Under the pieces are notes generated by a model that saw nothing but the letters and a program-made list of their open reading frames with translations, was not told the origin of the DNA and did not search any database. Source: Polytrichum commune (Eukaryota > Streptophyta > Polytrichopsida > Polytrichales > Polytrichaceae). Taken from it: a stretch of DNA of 64,000 nucleotides. Within the stretch, counting starts at the first letter, position 1. Every line of letters begins with the position of its first letter. Location: assembly GCA_950295325.1 (NCBI GenBank), contig OX485803.1, positions 24,862,001 through 24,926,000 of the forward strand, written 5' to 3'. Shown piece after piece: positions 48,332 through 59,425 of this stretch. A program made the position numbers and the translations under genes.

Positions 48332-49530
48332 CGTCGTAATGTAAATACGTACACTATATAGATGTGTACGTATTTAATATTGCATTGTGATTCTTGGTCT
48401 TGGAGAAAAATAATAAAGAATAGAAGTAGATTACCTTTTTATTTACTCATAGTTTATTTTAGTTATCATTACCTAAGGATAGAAGTGGATAGAAGTTGCT
48501 TACCTTTTTATTTACTCATAGTTTACTCTTAGTTACCTTTACCAAAGGATAAAAGTGGATAGAAGTGGATAGTTACCTTTATCTTTTTGTTTACTCACAA
48601 TTTACTCTTAGTGTTGCATTTGCTTTACCTTTTTTAGTCTTACTTAGTTTATCTTGAGTTACTTTTTGGACCAATGGGTGATTAGAAGCCATGTGATGAG
48701 GATAAGATAGAACTTTGTCTCTCGCATGGATAGAGAGAGGTGGTGAAGGAAAGATGTTATGTGATTATTGTGGGAGAGAAATTGTGGAGAGAGAGAAGTG
48801 GATTCGAAGCTCACGGTGTGAGTTGTTTTGAGAAGAATATGAAATAAAATACGAGGGATTTGTGATTCATGAGAGATCTCACTTGTTGTTTTGGAAGTTA
48901 GCAATCAAGATTTGTGTTTGTTTGAGTGGAGGGAAGTCTGTTGGTTCTTAAAAGAAGAGCTGAGACTTCGACCGACCATAGAAGACGGACAGATTGAAGA
49001 ATTGAAGGCTTCAAGACTCGAATGTGTGGTTGCTTGTGGCACGTTGTTTTTTTCTTGTGTGTGTGATTCCAAGCCGGTTTTGGAGGCTAGTTGCATTTCA
49101 TTTCTGCATCGTAATTTGTTTCTTGTGTGACAACGAAGTGGGATTAATGACCCACAAGGTTGTTTGTGACAATGAAGTGGGATTGATCACCCACAAGGTT
49201 GTTTTCTGTCGTTCCCACTGGTGAGGCGCGATTGCTGGTCACCGTGGGTTTGAAAGTTTAGGAGCCAATCTTTCGGACGTCAGCTCGTGTTCTGATGTCC
49301 CGTTTTACCTGTCCGAAGCCCGTGGTTTCTTATCACACTACCCTTACCCTTTACCCATATAGAGCCGCAACAGGATAGGTCGACGGGAAAGAGGTTGAAG
49401 ATTAGAAGAAATTGAAGACTAGAAGACCAGAAGACTCGATTGAAGACCAGAAGATTCGACGGGTCCGATAAAATCTAGTTGCAGCCAGAAGCCCAGTGCT
49501 TTCCCAAGGCGGGCCCCTCTCTACCCGACA
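48332..49530. mobile_element. Probable solo-LTR-like insertion of 1.2 kb
   Basis: Interrupts the repeat array exactly. The sequence before it ends GAGCGG and the sequence after it starts GCGGTCCC, so GCGG (or AGCGG) is duplicated. The insert begins CGTCGTAATG and ends CTACCCGACA, termini close to the TGTCG/CGACA form of LTR ends. There is no protein frame with a domain. Inside, a 70-80 base unit ('CCTTTTTATTTACTCATAGT') is repeated about three times at 48,425-48,625, and the unit GTGACAACGAAGTGGGATTA is duplicated near 49,127 and 49,168. Confidence 0.5.
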
Positions 49531-49845
49531 GCGGTCCCAACTCGCAAGCAAGCAATGACAATGAAGTGGAAACTAGGTTCGGATGGATTCAAGTTTGATT
49601 TGTGTGAAGTAACAACAACAACATGCATATCAAATTAAAGTGGCTTCATATTCAGATAATTTAAGAGATCCACCATGTTTGCTGCACTTGTAGACATAAT
49701 TTCTCCATGGACTGCAGAGAGTGGTCCCAACTCGCAAGCAAGCAATGACAAGGAAGTGGAAACTAGGTTCCGATGGATTCAAGTTTGATATGTGTGAGTT
49801 AACAACAATAATATGCACATCAAAGTGTCTCAAATTTTGATAATT
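49531..49845. repeat. Direct repeat array, second and third units
   Basis: Two units of about 190 and 130 bases in tandem, each starting near GCGGTCCCAACTCGCAAGC or GTGGTCCCAACTCGCAAGC. They are the continuation of the array that begins at 48,104. Confidence 0.7.
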
Positions 49846-51057
49846 TAAAGACATCCACTTTGCTTTGGTTGTTTGAAAGGTATTAGACATCCTAACGAGG
49901 ATGTTTCATAGTAAAGTAGAGATTCTCGTACTGGCATCTCGTGATTACATATAGATGAAATAGAGCACCTTCTACAATACAAGGAAAATGGCTACAATCA
50001 CGATTTGGATTTGCTATCATCTTTCACTAAGTTGCATGTTTCATATTTTATGAAAGAGGTGGGTGCAGAGCCAAAAGTGTCCGTTTAAAGTCCATTTACC
50101 ATCCATGTAGGGGCATCCACTTAATAAAGGGGGAAGAAATGGAGGACATTACCCCTCCTCCCGCCCCGCCTTACGAGTTTTTAGGGGGAGATGGATAGGA
50201 GGACGGGGCAACCCCCAAGAAAAAATTTGAGATTTTGTGAACCTCACCGAAAACTGCTACGTGCCCCGCCAACTTCCGAAAAAACATTGCCCTTGTATTC
50301 TTAAAGGTTGCTTGTTCATATAACCCATATTGAGTGCACTTCATCTTCAAAGTCCAAAATCCAATATATATGTGCATTTCCACTTAGTATATAAGCTATT
50401 GATTGGGATTTCATTATGGAAATGAAACCGTCGATAAAGCATTGTAATTAATTTAGAAGTCAAAAAGATTACAAAATCCTCATTAGCATTGAGTTTAGAT
50501 TTTTTGTGGCTTACCATTTGAAGGAGTCTTTGTCATCCTAAAGTGAAACTCAAATTAGTGTGTAGATTTTACTATGTATATTTTATAATAGTTTGAGTAA
50601 TGCCTTCTACTTTCACAAGTGTTCATACGCATTCAAACTAATTAAGTGTGATTAAATGAAATCAAGCGTAAGTAATTTTAAAATGCACTTACTTGAATTA
50701 ATGATGATATTAATTCAGAGATGAGAAGTGATGTGCTTAATTACATTCAAAGATGAGAATAAGTGTAATTCGAAGTCGGGCAGAGAAAATCTCGAATTTT
50801 TTCTTGGGGGCTGCCCTCACCCCTGGGAAACTCGATAAACCCTACTCCAGGCTTTTACAAGCCAAGTGAGCTTTTGGACGGGATGGCACAAACATCTGAC
50901 ATCGCATTTCTGAGGCGCAGATTTGGAAATGTAGATTTGGCAACACTGTGAAGAGGGATCATCATCTTGAAACTGAAAAGATCATCCTCTGTAGCATGAA
51001 ATGCACAATGTGGTCGCCTACTAGGGTTTAAGATAAAATTGTGCACATTGTGCATCA
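49846..51057. other. Intergenic, upstream of the PPR gene
   Basis: No gene or defined repeat is recognised. The last few hundred bases are the likely promoter and 5' untranslated region of the gene that starts at 51,058, but no promoter motif can be assigned with confidence. Confidence 0.5.
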
Positions 51058-53860
51058 ATGGCATGCATTTCAGACCTTGCGCGGAGCTCATTGCGAAGGC
51101 TGCCTATCATCAGGCGCACAATTTCATCGATTTCAGCTTGTAAACCTTGGGCCGTTTCCTCTGACCTTATTATGATTAGGCAATGGACGAGTCGAGCTAT
51201 GATGCAACCGTCTCTGAGTGGACATGCTCAGAGTTCGGGGTTACGGGGGCTGTACTTATCAGCATGTACAAGGGATGAGGGGTTTAGGGTTTCATCAATC
51301 AGTTGTCCTGTGATGCTTAAGGGCGAGGTTTCGCCGGGCAATTTAGGTATGGTTGGGTCGATTAGTGGCGTAGGCTTGAATGAAAAATTCGGTTTAGGGA
51401 ACGGGCAGCAGGTGCGCTGGAGTGGGAGCTTAAAAGCTAAAGGAAAACCGCGGGGGCCGCTGTGGCGACAACGGAAGGGTGTGAGTAAGGAAGCTCTCCA
51501 GGTTGTGTTCGAGCTCAAGAGATGCAAAGGTGACAAGCAGAAGGAGAGAGTTGTAAGTTAGCCTTCTGAATTTGTGTTCTGAATGTCAAGGTTTCAAGTG
51601 TTTTGCATGTAATTAACTATCTCTCGGAGGGATTTCATAATGTAAATAACTCAATTAAGGTCTCTATTTCCTCTTTGATCTGGATTCTCATGTGTAGCAC
51701 TACATGTCTTGAGATTTAAGGCACATTGAAACGAGAAAAACACCACTGAATGACAGTTGTGAGATTTGTTTTGAATTTAGGGTTTAATGTGTGTGTAATA
51801 TGCAATCATCTCTTGCAGGGATTTTGCAATTGAGAACAGATCAATTTAGATCTCTATATTGTCTTTGATCTGCAAATTAATATGTATTAGTGCATGTTTT
51901 GAGGTGAAAGACAACATTTGAAAAAACAGAAAATACCACTAAATGACAATGCTGGAGTGCGTTCTTTATGTGTTACGTGTAAACATCTCTTGCAGGAACT
52001 TCAAATTTGTTATAAAGTCAATTTAGGTCTCTATCTGCTCTTTGACCCCCAAACTCGTATGTATTGAGGTTTGTGCCGTTAAAGGCACAGCACACGAAAA
52101 TCCCCCACTAAATGACCGTTCTGAAATTCGTTCTGAACTTTAGGGTCTTCTGTGTTATATGTAATCATCTCTTGTAGGGATTTCACAATTGCAAACAACT
52201 CAATTTAGGTCTTTATATGCTCTTTGACCTCCAAACTTGTTTTTGAAGTTTTTGCCGTTAAAGGGACATTATAAAAAGAAGGAAAACCACTGAGTGACAA
52301 AGTCGTCTTAGGAACAAGCACCAAAGTACATATGAGGAGGCATTGATTAAAAATGTGGTATGTTGTTGTCTTGCTGTTGCACCCGATGGAATGGTTTCTG
52401 AATTGTGCAGTTTGTTGGTTGTGGGTCAGGTGTTAAATACAAGCGCAGCACGTCTGCTCAAAATGGATCTACTGATGGTGCTTGTGGAGCTTCGTCGGCA
52501 GGATGAGTGTTCACTTGCCAAGCAGGTGCTCTTTTTTCCAAATTTCTTACACCAAAGACCTCTGCTTGACACTACATTTAGAAGTAATCCTCACATTTCG
52601 AAATGAATGTGTGACAGCAGATTTACTCCAAGCTATCAGTGTGAATCGATTCATAGGATGGATAACTGTATATGTAGATGTGCATGGACGACTTGAAATT
52701 GTGCTAAATGTTTGCTATATCTTTTTTTCTGTGTGATTTGTAGCAGTTGGCTGTACCCAAATTCAGGTTCTATGTAGATTGAGATCCAACAGTGGAATCA
52801 GATTCTGAAATGGAGGTTGCCACACATTGAGATTGTGCAGGTGTTCACTATGGTGCGCAAGGAAGATTGGTACAAGCCTGACATATTTTTGTATCGAGAA
52901 ATGATGGATACTCTGGGCAAGAATAAGCTTATTGAGGTACAGATTTTTACTGCTGCCCTCATGCTCTTGACATTCGAATTTTGGAAGGGGCCTTTAGAGT
53001 GCAGCTACTATAAACAAGCAACAGCATTTTATTGTTAGAGTTCATCAAAGTTATCCTTCATCAGGAGTTGGTCCTCTATGATTTTCCTTTGGTGGTTTTG
53101 GATACAACAGAGTTATCTGTTGATTTTACCGGTGTTTTGGTTGGGAATTGGTTGTTTTGCATACAACACTCTCCATGTTTGGTAAATTTTCAGTGCATGC
53201 TTTGAGCCAGTGTGGAGGTTTGGACGAAGAATATTCTATATTGATCCATCGAGGGCCAAACTCATTTTGGCATGCCAATTGGTGCTAAAATGAGTTTGGC
53301 CCTCAATGAACTGATATAGAATGTTCTTCATTCAAACCTCCACACTGGCTCCAAGCATGCACCGAATATTGGAAGGTGTTGTGTGCAAAACCACCAATTC
53401 CCAACCAAAAGCTATGTCGAGTTAAAAGATAACTCTATTTTCTACCAAGTTTGTGGCATAGCCCTCATGTGTTAGCGCACTTTTGTTTTCTCCTAGTATG
53501 TGCTTGAGATTCGATGATGTTGTCAGCCTGCCTTCATGAATCATGCCTGTGTAATGACATTGCAAACAGGACGTTGAGACGCTGGTGAAAGAGATGGAAT
53601 CCGAAGGCATAGAGCCAAATGCCATGATACTCACTGAATTCATGGGTGCATATATACGCTGTGGCAATGTTGATCAGGCGTACCAGGTATATGAACAAAT
53701 CAAACAAGGTGACTTAAAGCCAGACTACATTACTTATGATATTATGTGCCGGGGGCTGAAGAAAACTGGTGACTTTGAAAGGTTAAAAGTTGTTATGGAG
53801 GATTGTGCAGTAGCTTTTCCAGATGACCCCCCACCATTTGCAAAATTGACATTACAGTGA
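51058..53860 (+). CDS. THA8-like pentatricopeptide repeat protein, four exons
   Basis: Exons: 51,058-51,552, 52,430-52,525, 52,841-52,936 and 53,570-53,860, all joins in phase 0 with GT-AG borders (GTAAGT, GTGCTC and GTACAG donors). The product is 325 residues. The first 30 or so residues (MACISDLARSSLRRLPIIRR) are Arg/Ser-rich and nearly without acids, as in an organelle transit peptide. A linker follows, then GKPRGPLWRQRKG and SKEALQVVFELKR, the conserved entry block of the short THA8/THA8-like PPR family. PPR motifs follow: ARLLKMDLLMVLVELRRQDE, DWYKPDIFLYREMMDTLGKN, EGIEPNAMILTEFMGAYIRC and GDLKPDYITYDIMCRGLKKT. Family members bind organelle RNA, and THA8 itself promotes splicing of certain chloroplast group II introns. 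The RNA target here cannot be read from the sequence. Intron 1 is built of tandem repeats and intron 3 carries a long hairpin. There is no frame damage. Confidence 0.85.
51600..52330 (+). repeat. Four tandem units of about 180 bp inside intron 1
   Basis: A unit around 'ATCATCTCTTGCAGGGATTT', 'CAATTTAGGTCTCTATATTG', 'CTCTTTGATCTG' and 'ACCACTAAATGACA' recurs with starts near 51,621, 51,810, 51,987 and 52,169. It occupies most of the intron between exons 1 and 2 of the PPR gene. Units 2 and 3 carry a CTCTTGCAGG stretch that looks like a splice acceptor; unit 4 has TTGTAGG. Confidence 0.75.
53111..53436 (+). repeat. Long inverted repeat inside intron 3
   Basis: Left arm: AGTTATCTG, then TTTTGGTTGGGAATTGG, AGCCAGTGTGGAGGTTTG and GGGCCAAACTCATTTT. 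The right arm is the inverse: AAAATGAGTTTGGCCCTC, CAAACCTCCACACTGGCT, CCAATTCCCAACCAAAA and GATAACT. Arms are about 155 bases with scattered mismatches around a short AT-rich centre near 53,277. It lies wholly within intron 3 of the PPR gene and is a foldback transposon or a small-RNA-type hairpin. Confidence 0.75.
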
Positions 53861-55154
53861 CATCAATATTTTTCTCCACAGTTACATATGACTCATCTTC
53901 TCAAGGAGCAATCCTCAATCTTATCAGTGAAAGCTGATTTTTCTTCATTAACTGAGAAAAGTGAGTATTTAAAAACTTCAGCAGAATCCTCAGCTGGTTG
54001 AGGTTCTCTTTCATGAAGTGTTCTTCAGTTCTTAAGTGGTTATTGAGCTGTGATCTATAAATTATTAGTCTCCTTTGGAGGTCCTGAACAGTGCATAATA
54101 GAGCAAGCTACTAGAATACATGTCAGTATCTCTTCTAGCAAGGACGTGGCTTCTCATCATTCCAATTGTCATCCACTTCGTCATAATTCCAATTGTCTGA
54201 CATTTCTGGTTGATGGAGCACCCCTTGCAATTGAAGTTTCTCAGATGTGTTGCTCTATTTTAAAGATTTGTTCACGCAGTAGAGTGCTAAGGTGCAAAAG
54301 ACCTTGCATGCATTCAATTCTCAAGAAAATCTTCCCCTCACAAGTACTAGAGTCTCTGCCATGTGGAAAGAGAATTGTTGGCAGATAGTATTGAGTCATT
54401 CCTTAGCATCTATTTACAATGAGAATTAGGCTGCGCAGGATAGGATAGGTATACCTAAGCAGTTGGCAACCTGGTTTGATCAAACTGTGTTCAGTATGTA
54501 GCAGCTGACATGAAGTAATGTGGAAATGATCATGAAGCAAACATCACCATTAAAACTTACTAGGAAGTATCATCAGGTAAGGTTACCACTATGTTGGTTT
54601 AAGCTAGCATATGTAACCCGCCGAGTAGTTGCTAGAAGACCATGGCTTCGCAACTAAATTTCAACTTGTTCATGTATCTTCTGGTGAAAACTTACCAGCA
54701 TGATAATTCATGGTAATAATTCAACAATGGGTTCACCTAAAATGTGCCCCTGGCCAGGGATTGGTCTTCTGAATTGTTTTTGGGAGAAAGGGTCATGTTA
54801 AAGGTTCAAAAGACATGTAAACTATAGATGAAATGACCAGAATCACAAAGTGATGCTACACGAATTGCTCTTCAGAGAGAAAAACAGAGTAGAGAAGAGA
54901 CAACTTCTCAAATCCCATAAACCCTCGTGCAAATTGAGAATATTACCTTGTCAGATATGGGCCAAAGGGGATGACATGGGATTAGACATGGGATAGACAC
55001 GGACATCGGCTAATATGTAAATAACCATTGGCAAACGGTCTCAGCAGGAACAGATCAGAACCTTTGAGATCATGTAGGTAAACAAGTCTCCTAAATTAGA
55101 GTTTATTGTGCATTCCATTCGCGACTATGCCGTCACGACTTCAAACCGCGGGGC
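53861..55154. other. Intergenic between two convergent genes
   Basis: Must contain the 3' ends of the PPR gene (plus) and HEI10 (minus). The 112-codon plus frame at 54,050-54,388 has no recognised domain. No RNA gene or repeat is supported. Confidence 0.5.
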
Positions 55155-57148
55155 CTACAAACCTCTTTTACGAGTTGCCGGCCCACGTTTCAGGATAGGA
55201 GAGCGCAAGAGATCGCGGAAAGTGTCTGAATGCTGGGAAGCGCCGGCTGTGCTGAACGGAGAGTTTGGAGATCCAGAGAAAGGCTTATTATTTGTCTGAG
55301 CTTGCGCTCGACTGCGCAGTTGACGTTGAGGTAGAGTTGGCAAGTCAAATGGACCTGGTTGTGCTTCTTGCCGTGAAGGCCACAAGTCAGTAGCATTGGC
55401 TGGTGTCGATGGAGAAATGCCTGCCAATATAGTACGGGGCATCGACTCAGCAGCTTCTTCATCGCGAAGTTGCAAAGCAATCAACAACAAAAGCAAACTT
55501 CAGAGATTTGCATGCGTCTCCACCATCTATCAATTAGTAAATCGCTCAAGCATAGGAATGTGGGGTAGTTCGGCTCACTTGATAATTGATGTCTAGTACT
55601 AAGACTTGGACCAAACGTATAGGGATTAGGTCGTTGGATCACAGCTTGCTTGTTCTGCGACGAGGGTGGAGCAGATCGCTTCACATTTTCATATTCCTTC
55701 CGAAGAGCATCATACATTTCTTCCAGCTTCCTCTTCTGTCTGACACAGTGCACATGAAACAAATTTTAAGCGTACGTTAGTGAACCAAAATGAGTTCATC
55801 AGCAGAACCAATCGACTCTAATGTGATAATTTCCTTCGGCTTAAGAAGTTCCTTAAATATCAATTTCTGTCCACGTCTGTCCACCCATGCCATAAGATTA
55901 ATATCAACTGCATCCATCGAGTCTCCTGTTTATATTCCTCTTATGATGAAGACTGCCTTCTAGCACATAAAGCTTCTCTGGATACCTTGATTTTTGTGTG
56001 TACTTCTCCTGTAGTTCCTTCTTGTCTTTAAGTAGGCTTTCCCTCTCCTGGTCCATGGCCTGGATCTTCTTCATGGCTTTCTGATAACCTGTGTGCACTT
56101 GCTTGAGCTTTTCAGTGTATGCATTCTCCACTTCGCTCAACTTCTGTGCATATCCTGCCTGCATCTCCTCACATTTTTTACTCAGGACCATACCCTTGTT
56201 GGCAGATAGCTGGACCTCGACATCCTTCTGGCCAATCCAGAAAATAACACCCTTGAACGCACTTTTCATAACTACATACCATCAAGGAACAAAAACACAT
56301 CATCATTGATCATACAACTTCCAGATCGCACATCATCATCACACAACTTCCAGATTAAACGACGGCAATCAACTATTTAATATAGGGAGCTCAACAGTCA
56401 AGATATCTCTGAGGATACTGCTCTGCGGGGGCACGCCGGCCAACACCATCTGGATTAACACACAAACAAGAGAGTGCTTCAATAAGCTCGTCAATGTGAA
56501 CCTGAGCAATCCATGGCTTCCTGAGATTAATAATGGTGTACTCCAGTCGCCTTTGAAGAGAAATCTATGTGCCAAACTTAACTAATTATTCTTCTTGAAG
56601 TCCGTCCTGAGGCTATTATGTGAAATTCTCTTAAGTCGACCTCCAGAGACCCATGTACTAGCAATTGAACTATGTAAGTGCCATGAGAGGTTCTGATTAA
56701 TTACATTGATCCATTCATCACTTGGAGCCATGTCCACGGCCTTCATCTTACTGCGATTTTCATACACCACATTAGAACTGCAATTGAAATTCCATGGAGC
56801 ATAAGATAATTACAAGTCAGAAGAATCTTGAATGTGATTGAAAGACGTTGTCAAATGTGTAACATATCCTAAGAACGATCGACATGCAAGAATTGAACCG
56901 CGATAAGCAGGTACCTCTTCGATAGCATCTGCTCACATAAGGGGCAGGTAGAGTCTGAGTTTAATATTTTACTTGCATCTTCGGTGCCTGTGTTAGTCGG
57001 TCAAGGATAACAGTGGAAAACCAGGAGGATAAAGAAAAATTTGCAGTATCGACCTCCTGGCGGTCGGTTACAGGATACAGAAAATGTGGCCGCAGGTCGT
57101 CGCTATAGCGCGGCCCTCCAGATCTTGCCAACATGAATTGCACTTCAT
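55155..57148 (-). CDS. HEI10: HEI10, RING-type E3 ligase for meiotic crossovers
   Basis: Exons on the minus strand: 57,079-57,148, 56,915-56,987, 56,705-56,750, 56,419-56,449, 55,986-56,271, 55,579-55,739 and 55,155-55,456. The joins keep frame and give 322 residues, close to plant HEI10 as I know it (about 300). The start MKCNSCWQDLEGRAI opens a RING finger with C3, C6, C19, H21, C24, C39 and C42. TEDASKIL and CPLCEQMLSKS follow. Next comes the family block MAPSDEWIN and VPPQSIMKSAFKGVIFWIGQ, then a coiled coil to about residue 200 (QKRKLEEMYDALRKEYENVK), and the conserved tail LLRSPILKR at the C-terminus. HEI10 is a ZMM protein that loads on meiotic chromosome axes and coarsens at crossover sites; the RING is expected to act as a SUMO or ubiquitin ligase. 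The exon 6/7 border (phase 1) is the least certain. Compared with my recollection of the Arabidopsis protein, the coil has about 11 extra residues. Confidence 0.9.
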
Positions 57149-58902
57149 GATTGCTCGAATCGGTCTTAACTATCTCAAATCTGTATGCGGACTGTAGACG
57201 CGACTTCCACTAGAACTTCATAACCAAGCCGATGGCATCTAAATCGGTCAAGAATGCTCCACAAAATGAGCACAAGCTCAAAACAACCAGCCGATTAAAG
57301 ATACCTTAGAACAAACAATGGCATATCTGACCTACTGTCGCGTCACAAACATGCTCTCTCGTATGCACATGAGAGACCAGACTCGTATAAGTATTCCTCT
57401 GATCTAGATCTAATGATACACCTGAATGTTATTGAGGTAGGACACATACACAGGTGTCAATCCATCCGAGCAAGTACATTCTTCAGGTGAGCCGGAATGT
57501 TAAAAGAGCCAGACTCGTACCTGTTACGCACGTAATTGAGTATGTAAAAACCTCGGACAAGTCTGTGTACCTCCACTCTTCGAACACTAAGTTCTGACAA
57601 TCCTCAGAAGTTCGTCAGCGGCCTGTCTTTAGCACAAATGTCATCAGCAGCATTCAAATCAGGATCGATTTACCCATTCATAGGATCGACTTAACGTTAA
57701 CAGACTTATAGAGACAGCAATTCACTTCAAAATGCCACAGCAGGTAGGAGATCTTTCTTCCTACACTCTCAGACCAACTGGTTTGCCAACACGCAAAAGG
57801 CTAACCCCCGAAATTGGACGTAATCTTGCAACACCTTCACCTCCCAAAGAAGGAAGGTTCAACGGTGCCAGAACTTGTTCTATGCGGGTACTCTGTGGAA
57901 CGTGATAACCCCTGTTTGATACCCTGCGATACCCTGCATGAAGTCCGGATATCCTGCTGTAGCCAGCTGCGGCTGCCCTGGAACCCCAGTTTGAGGGGTC
58001 GATGACAAATTGCATAGCCATTCATCCTTCTCGACGAGAATCAAGTTTCGGCTGTTTATTTCCGATGGATGATGGATGCCATAGGTTGAGAAGGCCGACT
58101 GACCAAGGATCCTACATTTGAGTGGCTTTGTAGTTAAGAATGGACATTAAAAAGGCACGTGTCATGTTGATTGGACTATGTGCTCATGGTATAGAACCAT
58201 TCTAGGCTCAATTACTATCACAATTGGGAACGCTAATACATGTGATACTTAGGGTTAGTTCCCATGTAAGTTGCTTGCCCATCATATTCTAGTGGAAATG
58301 TGGATGTCACTAAGTGAGAATCGTGAGAATTGTCACTTTGATCCCAATAACTTTTGGAATTCTCTAAGTTGTGTTGTAAATTAACATTCTCAAGGTTTTA
58401 TTACAATGGATACATTGCGAGGGACCATCAAAGGATCACAACCACAACTTAACTTTCACATGAACATGAATTGGAAGCCTTGGCTTAGTTACTTGACCTT
58501 GGTCCTTTCACAAATATTAAGTGAATTTTATTTCTTATTTTAGTGCAAGGTTAGCTGCACATTATGTCATAAGCAAATCCAAAGTCAACACATAACCTAA
58601 AAACAACTCTATGATACATTGTGATGCATTTGAATACCAAACTTACATCAACGTGGTACACATTGTTGGTTGTAAATACAATGTTGGTTGTAAATACAAT
58701 GTTGGTTTTTAATATATGTCCCTGAGACAAGTGACCAACTTCTACTTTTTAATACAAACCATTGAAACCAGAGCCTAAATAAAATGATTTAAGTGGAGAT
58801 CCTTCGACGAATTGTTGCAAATCACCAAGTTTGAGCGGTTGAGATGGCGTATTCATGGCCGCGTATGTCTAATTGTCTAATACAGCAACGGTGTATGTAC
58901 CT
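57149..58902. other. Region upstream of HEI10, with an 86-codon open frame
   Basis: The minus frame at 57,761-58,021 starts MAMQFVIDPSNWGSRAAAAG and has 86 codons in a locally GC-rich stretch. It lies upstream of HEI10 on the same strand and could be a leader-encoded upstream ORF or a short separate gene. No domain is recognised. From about 58,250 to 58,900 the DNA is AT-rich, with a 21-base tandem repeat (ACAATGTTGGTTGTAAAT) at about 58,660-58,715. Confidence 0.4.
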
Positions 58903-58975
58903 GGGGATGTAGCTCAGATGGTAGAGCGCTCGCTTAGCATGCGAGAGGTACGGGGATCGATACCCCGCATCTCCA
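58903..58975 (+). tRNA. tRNA-Ala (anticodon AGC)
   Basis: A 73-base cloverleaf. The acceptor stem GGGGATG pairs with CATCTCC (one G-U). The D arm is GTAGCTCAGATGGTAGAGC and holds the A box. The anticodon stem is CTCGC/GCGAG with loop TTAGCAT, so the anticodon is AGC. The T arm is CGGGGATCGATACCCCG and holds the B box. The discriminator is A. There is no intron and no encoded CCA. A T-run just after the gene (ACTTTTTG) is a Pol III terminator. It is transcribed opposite to both neighbouring meiotic genes. Confidence 0.97.
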
Positions 58976-58985
58976 ACTTTTTGTT
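58976..58985 (+). terminator. Pol III terminator of tRNA-Ala
   Basis: A run of five T begins within a few bases of the tRNA 3' end and is followed by a second T-run after one G. Confidence 0.75.
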
Positions 58986-59425
58986 TTTTAAATGGATAGA
59001 ATTTATGCATATTTGGTAAGCGCAGAATTGTTAGAAGATCAAAGTCAAGTTTCCTCATGTCCTATTGTGTCGATGTTGAATGAAGTGCGTTTTGACACTC
59101 CAAACTTAGTGTTTTACATAACAAACTCTCATCAAAGCAGGCAGTCCTTGAGTAACCCACTGGGATAAGTAATGGAGGAAACTGGAATCCCACCTTTGGA
59201 AAGATGGTCGACGTTGTTACTAAGTGACTGCATTGCAACAGGATGCAATCCGAAATTGTATTATCTGTGTTGTGTGGATGATGTTAAGAAACTCTATGAG
59301 TCGCTCTTACATGTTGCACCCCGTCTTTAGGTTTGCAAGGTGTGTCCTCACAGTATCAGTGACCTGCTGACAAATTTCACATGATGGGCAGCCTCAACAA
59401 ATGTGTATGTCGAAATGATCCTTTC

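Noticed and set aside
52343-52606. The 87-codon frame read as an independent gene
   Set aside because: Only its middle (52,430-52,525) is coding, as exon 2 of the PPR gene. The rest is intron.
54050-54388. 112-codon plus-strand frame downstream of the PPR gene
   Set aside because: No homology is recognised. It lies where the 3' ends of two convergent genes are expected.
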